From assembly GCA_963668545.1 (NCBI GenBank), contig OY764868.1, positions 2,604,001 through 2,668,000 of the forward strand: 64,000 nt of DNA, in the 5' to 3' direction. Positions 60,009-64,000 of the stretch are shown here, one piece after another (the stretch's first letter is position 1; each line of letters opens with the position of its first letter). Source of the DNA: G963662265 sp963668545. Lineage in GTDB: Bacteria > Spirochaetota > Spirochaetia > CADAEX01. Made by a program: the position numbers and the translations under genes. The notes beneath the pieces were generated by a model. It had not been told where the DNA came from, made no database searches, and saw nothing but the letters and a program-made list of their open reading frames with translations.

Positions 60009-60635
60009 ATGGATATTAAAACAGAAAGAAAAGATATTCTGATGAAATCACCTTATCCCTGGTGGGAATGGAATGTTATAAATAATACTGTTGATTTTAA
60101 TGATAAAAAAGCAACCATGCTTGGCTATGCACCTGAAGTTTTTAAATTCAAAGGTTTTCAGGTTTTTACAGATTTACTTCACCCGGAAGATTATAAAAAA
60201 ACCATGAATGCAATGAAAGTCCTTTTAAACGGAGAAAAAGATCTTTATCAGGTTGATTACAGAATAAAAGCATCCAATGGGAAATACCGGTGGTATATGG
60301 ACAGGGGAATAGTAACCGAAATTACAGATGAAGGAGATATTAAAATAATCCGCGGAATAGTAATTGATTTGGGAAATGAAGCAAACAAGGATTTGAGTAA
60401 AAACATGCTGGTTACTCTTCTTAAAAAATCAGTAAATACTTATAACTCTTCAGCATCCTTTTTAACAATATGCTCTAACTGCCGTAAAATAAAACTGGAA
60501 GATAATCAATGGGCTTCTGCATCTGAAAAAATAATAGATACAATAGGAGAAAACATTTCACATGGAATTTGTCCTGAATGCATAAAAAGCCTGTACCCGG
60601 ATTTTGCTGACTCAGTATTGGCAAAATGTAATTAA
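60009..60635 (+). CDS. PAS protein with C-terminal Cys-rich module
   Basis: A 208-residue soluble protein. A PAS_3-type fold spans about 15-130 (WWEWNVINNTVDFNDKKATMLGY, LLHPEDYKK, RIKASNGKYRWYMDRG). The C-terminus carries CSNCRKIKLEDNQW and SHGICPEC, a probable zinc-ribbon-like module seen at the ends of many sensor proteins of sediment bacteria. No kinase or output domain is present. The stop codon lies in an 8-bp inverted repeat (60629-60651). Confidence 0.82.
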   Translation: MDIKTERKDILMKSPYPWWEWNVINNTVDFNDKKATMLGYAPEVFKFKGFQVFTDLLHPEDYKKTMNAMKVLLNGEKDLYQVDYRIKASNGKYRWYMDRGIVTEITDEGDIKIIRGIVIDLGNEANKDLSKNMLVTLLKKSVNTYNSSASFLTICSNCRKIKLEDNQWASASEKIIDTIGENISHGICPECIKSLYPDFADSVLAKCN

Positions 60636-60663
60636 GAAGGATGCTTAATTATCTGCAGAGACT

Positions 60664-60909
60664 TTAAAAATTATTTTTTAGTTTAAAAGCAGAGATAGAC
60701 TTATCGAGTTCATCTGCAATTTTTATATTATCTCCTTATAAAACATCAACATCTTTAATGGCTGTTTTTATATCTTCGCAGTTTTCAAATAAATTATTTA
60801 TGTAATTTTTCAATTCTTTATTATTTGTTTTAATTCCTTCGGAAAATGTAATTCCCCCGGAAATTTCTAACGCAAAAATAGTATAATTGTGTTGGGAGAA
60901 AAAAATCAT
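60664..60909 (-). pseudogene. decayed 3' end of a methyl-accepting chemotaxis gene
   Basis: Read on the minus strand, the frame gives FALEISGGITFSEGIKTNNK, then helical sequence, one TAA at 60736-60738, then in the same frame IADELDKSISAFKLK and a stop at 60664. Both parts look like the C-terminal helix of an MCP, where the end is usually of the form IAxxIxxLxxxVxxFKL. The upstream part is lost or overlapped by the next remnant. Alternatively the 57-codon ATG frame 60736-60909 is a real small gene; no good ribosome site supports that. Confidence 0.45.
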
Positions 60910-61183
60910 GCTTTAATAAAAGAACAAACACTATTATGCAGGACGTATTCAGGAACATGTCTTACCGGGAAGGTACTATGCGCTTGAATATATTCAGAGT
61001 TCAAACAAGGAATCTGCAGCCAGAGTAAGACAGGAGTTTGGCAAGGAAATTGAGATACTTATACCTGATTTCAGACGGAATGTGCAGAACAGGAGGGAGT
61101 TGCCTTATTCAGCGGGTTTATCGAAACTAAAGAAGAATACAGACATGGATGTAAATAAACCGGAAAAATCATGTAAATATTAA
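60908..61183 (+). pseudogene. broken small gene: start, two stops, then long open frame
   Basis: GGGAG followed by ATG CTT, then TAA TAA in frame at 60914-60919, then 87 open codons ending at 61183. The open part starts KNKHYYAGRIQEH and is rich in basic and polar residues; it has no internal ATG before 61145. A good terminator follows directly, so this was probably an expressed gene. I do not recognise the protein. Sequencing error, decay or stop read-through are the options. Confidence 0.45.
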
Positions 61184-61205
61184 CGCCCCCGAGGGCGTTT
61201 TTTGT
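61182..61205 (+). terminator. rho-independent terminator
   Basis: AACGCCC - CCGA - GGGCGTT with a run of T. It overlaps the stop of the broken small gene. Confidence 0.9.
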
Positions 61206-61291
61206 TTGTCAAATATACTTAAAAGTAATAAACTTTTTAAAAACAGACTTGTTATACGTGTTTAATTTATTTTAACAAATGGATAATAAAA

Positions 61292-63472
61292 ATGAACTGG
61301 ATCCTGCCTGCAATTCTTTCAACTCTGGTTGGAACAGTTGCAATATCACTTGTATACACATTTCTCTTTTTGAATGAAAAAAAGGATTATCTTGGCATCT
61401 GGGCTGCAGGTTGGTGGTTATATGCAGTACGTTTTGTTTTCTCATTTTTAATTCAGAAATATTCTCCTTCCCATTTATTCATAAGCATTGAACAGTCAGC
61501 ATCTTTATTAAGCGGTATATTCCTGCTTCACGGTACATTGCTTTTTCTTGGAAAAAAATCCATAAAAAAATGGTTATTTATCTGTATTGCTCTGCAGCTC
61601 TGGATAATCATAAGCATACTCTTTCATTATTCATATATTTACATTACACTTCCGACCTTCCTTTTTCTGGGAATAATATATATTGAAACAGGAATCATTT
61701 TTTTCAGGGACCATACAATTAATAATGCAGAGCATAAAGCTGCAGGACTGACATTTATTCTCTGGGGTATCCATAAAATGAATTACCCCTTCCTCAGAAC
61801 AGTAATCTGGTTTGCACCGGTCGGTTTTTTCATGGGAACACTGTTTGAATTTATAATAGCTTTCAGTTTTATTTTCATTTATTACAAAAAAAACAAGGAA
61901 GATCTTATCAAAAAAGTAAATGAAATAAACGGTAAATCTTTCCTGCTGTCAGAAACACAGAAAATTTCCCATACAGGATCCTGGGAGCTTAATGTAAAGG
62001 AAAACAGACTTACATGGTCGGATGAAACTTACAGGATTTTTGGTATTAAAGATAAATCCAAAGAACTAAATTATGAATTGTTCATGACAATGGTACATCC
62101 TGAAGATATAAAAAAGGTAAATGACACTTATATGCAGTCTCTGGAGCAAAACAAAGATTCATATGAACTTGAACACAGGATTATAAACAGGGAAACAGGA
62201 GACACAAGAATTGTTTTTGAAAAATGCATACATATGCGTGATGATTATGGAAAAGTCATAAATTCCATAGGAATAGTCCAGGATATTACAGAGATCAAAC
62301 TGCAGGAAGAAGAAAAAAAAGAGTTTGAAAGGAAAATGTTCCAGATACAGAAAATGGAGTCCATAGGCCAGCTGTCAGGCGGTATTGCCCATGATTTCAA
62401 TAACCAGCTTGCAGCAATTATGGGGTATTCAGAACTTCTGAAAAAAAAGTTAGATGATCCGCAGCTTATAAAATATATAGATAAAATGATAAAGGTCCTT
62501 GAAAACAGTTCTCTGCTGACCAGGCAGCTTTTATCATTTGCAAGGAAAGGAAATTACAACAAAAAGACAATAAATATTGTTAATATTGTGGATGATGTAA
62601 TAGATATCTTAAACCACTCTGTGGATAAACGGATAACAACAGAAAGAAAATTTGATTTGCATGATGCATATATAAACGGTGATTATACAAATATACAGAA
62701 TGCTGTTCTTAATATTGCACTTAATTCCAGGGATGCAATAGAAGGAAAGGGAAAAATACTTTTTCAGATTACATCAGAAGCTTTTGACAGGGAAAATAAT
62801 TTTGAAAATGGTTTTTTAATAAGTCCAGGAAATTATATTAAGCTGAAAATAATTGATACAGGTTACGGAATGAACAAAGAAACGCTTGGCAGAATTTTCG
62901 AGCCTTTTTTTACAACCAAAACTGTCGGAAAAGGAACTGGTATGGGACTTGCTTCTGTATTCGGAATAATAAAAAGCCACAACGGAGCAATCGAAGTAAA
63001 ATCGGAATTGAATAAGGGAACTGAATTTTCATTATACCTTCCGTGTATTGAAAACTCATCGACAGGCATGAAAGACCCGGAAATTTTTTCCATAAGGGAA
63101 AATTTTCAAAAGAAATTGTCTGTTTTAATTATTGACGACAACATGGAGTTTGCGGAAGTCCTTAAGGAGCATCTTGAACAGGCTGGTCACAATGCCAGAA
63201 TATTCAACAGCGGAACATCCGGTATTGAATATTTCTTTGAAAAATACAGAAATACAGATATTGTTGTTCTTGACTATATGATGCCTGATATGACAGGCAA
63301 AGAAGTTTATGATGAATTAAAATTAATAAAACCGGATCAGAAGTTTATTCTCTCATCAGGTTACAACACAAATGAAAATGATATAGTTCAGATGATAAAT
63401 GAAGGATGCATTCCTCTTAATAAACCCTTCTCAATAAAAGAGTTCAACCATATATTAAATGACTTTAATTAG
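61292..63472 (+). CDS. hybrid histidine kinase with 7TM-like N-terminus, PAS and REC
   Basis: A 726-residue membrane sensor. Residues 1-205 contain six or seven hydrophobic helices of unknown ligand. A PAS_3 domain is at about 220-340 (ETQKISHTGSWELNVKENRL, MVHPEDIKKV). HisKA has His 367 in GGIAHDFNNQLA, and HATPase follows (IALNSRDAIEG, DTGYGMNKET, GKGTGMGLASVFGII). The receiver at about 605-725 has phospho-Asp 661 in IVVLDYMMPDMTG. The Shine-Dalgarno is weak (GGA). Confidence 0.93.
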   Translation: MNWILPAILSTLVGTVAISLVYTFLFLNEKKDYLGIWAAGWWLYAVRFVFSFLIQKYSPSHLFISIEQSASLLSGIFLLHGTLLFLGKKSIKKWLFICIALQLWIIISILFHYSYIYITLPTFLFLGIIYIETGIIFFRDHTINNAEHKAAGLTFILWGIHKMNYPFLRTVIWFAPVGFFMGTLFEFIIAFSFIFIYYKKNKEDLIKKVNEINGKSFLLSETQKISHTGSWELNVKENRLTWSDETYRIFGIKDKSKELNYELFMTMVHPEDIKKVNDTYMQSLEQNKDSYELEHRIINRETGDTRIVFEKCIHMRDDYGKVINSIGIVQDITEIKLQEEEKKEFERKMFQIQKMESIGQLSGGIAHDFNNQLAAIMGYSELLKKKLDDPQLIKYIDKMIKVLENSSLLTRQLLSFARKGNYNKKTINIVNIVDDVIDILNHSVDKRITTERKFDLHDAYINGDYTNIQNAVLNIALNSRDAIEGKGKILFQITSEAFDRENNFENGFLISPGNYIKLKIIDTGYGMNKETLGRIFEPFFTTKTVGKGTGMGLASVFGIIKSHNGAIEVKSELNKGTEFSLYLPCIENSSTGMKDPEIFSIRENFQKKLSVLIIDDNMEFAEVLKEHLEQAGHNARIFNSGTSGIEYFFEKYRNTDIVVLDYMMPDMTGKEVYDELKLIKPDQKFILSSGYNTNENDIVQMINEGCIPLNKPFSIKEFNHILNDFN

Positions 63473-63536
63473 ATACTTTCGAATTTATACAATATTAAGT
63501 TAATATAAAAACGATCTATCTGTTTAACTATATATG

Positions 63537-64000
63537 TCAGTCAACAGACGGGAGAAAAAGGGTGAAGGATGATCCCTGCCCGTAAACAGAATCAACTTTT
63601 ACCGCACCGTCATGTTTATGTATTATTGAATAAAGTGTTGCAAGGCCCAGACCGTGCCCGTTTTCCTTCGTTGAAAAAAAGGGATCAAATACCCTGCTTA
63701 TATGTTCAGGAGGAATGCCTTTTCCGGAATCAGTTACCCTCACAGCAATACAGGACTTACCCTTGAGTTCTTCAGGGACAGATTCTGCATTATAAGCCTC
63801 TACAGTCAAATCCCCCCCCTCCGGCATAGCCTGGACTGAATTAATTACAAGGTTATCAATACACTGGGAAATCTGTTTTTTATCACAAAAGCATTTTTTC
63901 AGATCCTTTTCAATTTTAATTACTGCAGATACTGAGGAACCGCTTAAGGCAAACTGCACGCTTTTTTCTATCATTTCCTTTACCTCTGCTTTTTCCCTTA
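63537..64000 (-). CDS. histidine kinase, C-terminal part (runs off window)
   Basis: The frame is open to the window end on the minus strand, so the N-terminal part is missing. The visible 154 codons are an HATPase_c domain: N-box NLVINSVQAM, G1 DSGKGIPPEHI, F-box FDPFFSTKENG and G2 GLGLATLYSIIHKHDG. The protein ends shortly after the domain, so it has no C-terminal receiver, unlike the two hybrid kinases nearby. Confidence 0.9.
   Translation of the reverse strand, partial: REKAEVKEMIEKSVQFALSGSSVSAVIKIEKDLKKCFCDKKQISQCIDNLVINSVQAMPEGGDLTVEAYNAESVPEELKGKSCIAVRVTDSGKGIPPEHISRVFDPFFSTKENGHGLGLATLYSIIHKHDGAVKVDSVYGQGSSFTLFLPSVD

Noticed and set aside
1..64000. tRNA, rRNA, CRISPR arrays, insertion sequences, prophage
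   Set aside because: No cloverleaf, regularly spaced repeats, transposase or integrase signatures were seen on either strand.

Overview
The window looks like a chromosomal segment of a Gram-negative, motile, probably anaerobic spirochaete; this is an inference, since no rRNA gene is present. The Gram-negative envelope follows from an RND exporter next to a LolA-like protein and a beta-barrel protein, and from several lipoprotein signal peptides. The spirochaete assignment rests on the style of the signal peptides, the che operon content with cheD and a STAS protein, a long class II IlvC, and the mix of TRAP and ABC carbohydrate-acid importers. The DNA is fairly AT-rich and even in composition. 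I saw no tRNA, rRNA, CRISPR array, insertion sequence or prophage.

Layout. 1-4575: RND exporter (cut by the window edge), LolA-like protein and outer-membrane barrel. 4688-7186: a MarR regulator with a methyltransferase on one side and a DUF401 membrane protein on the other, and two copies of a MarR-type operator. 7187-7861: two tiny membrane peptides and a possibly structured leader. 7862-11849: a double ABC ATPase and the divergent ilvY/ilvC pair. 11980-19106: a binding-protein ABC importer with an MBL hydrolase, a LacI regulator and a PfkB kinase, linked by four near-identical operators. 19185-22451: MATE transporter, NIF3/PII-like protein and a GlpA-like oxidoreductase.

22614-42402 is the accessory metabolic core. 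A minus-strand operon (dctPQM TRAP importer, RidA, a transketolase-like protein with degraded cofactor motifs, Fe-dependent alcohol dehydrogenase, LarA-like racemase) has a near-perfect sigma-54 promoter. About 100 bp upstream lies a cluster of inverted repeats, next to a divergent PrpR-type sigma-54 activator. A plus-strand operon follows: a second LarA homologue, RpiR regulator, two 2-hydroxyacid dehydrogenases, FGGY kinase, FBP-type aldolase, Asp/Glu-racemase-like protein, OtnC-like decarboxylase/aldolase and OtnK-like kinase. Together these look like uptake of a hydroxy acid or sugar acid, racemisation or oxidation, phosphorylation and cleavage to triose phosphate.

42610-45523: a second MATE transporter and RmuC. 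45654-53321: a che operon on the minus strand (cheW, STAS, cheA, cheR, cheB, an unusual soluble MCP-like protein, cheY, cheD). 53569-64000: a transmembrane MCP, a receiver protein, two hybrid histidine kinases, two PAS proteins sharing a Cys-rich module, a stretch with two decayed gene remnants, and a histidine kinase cut by the window end.
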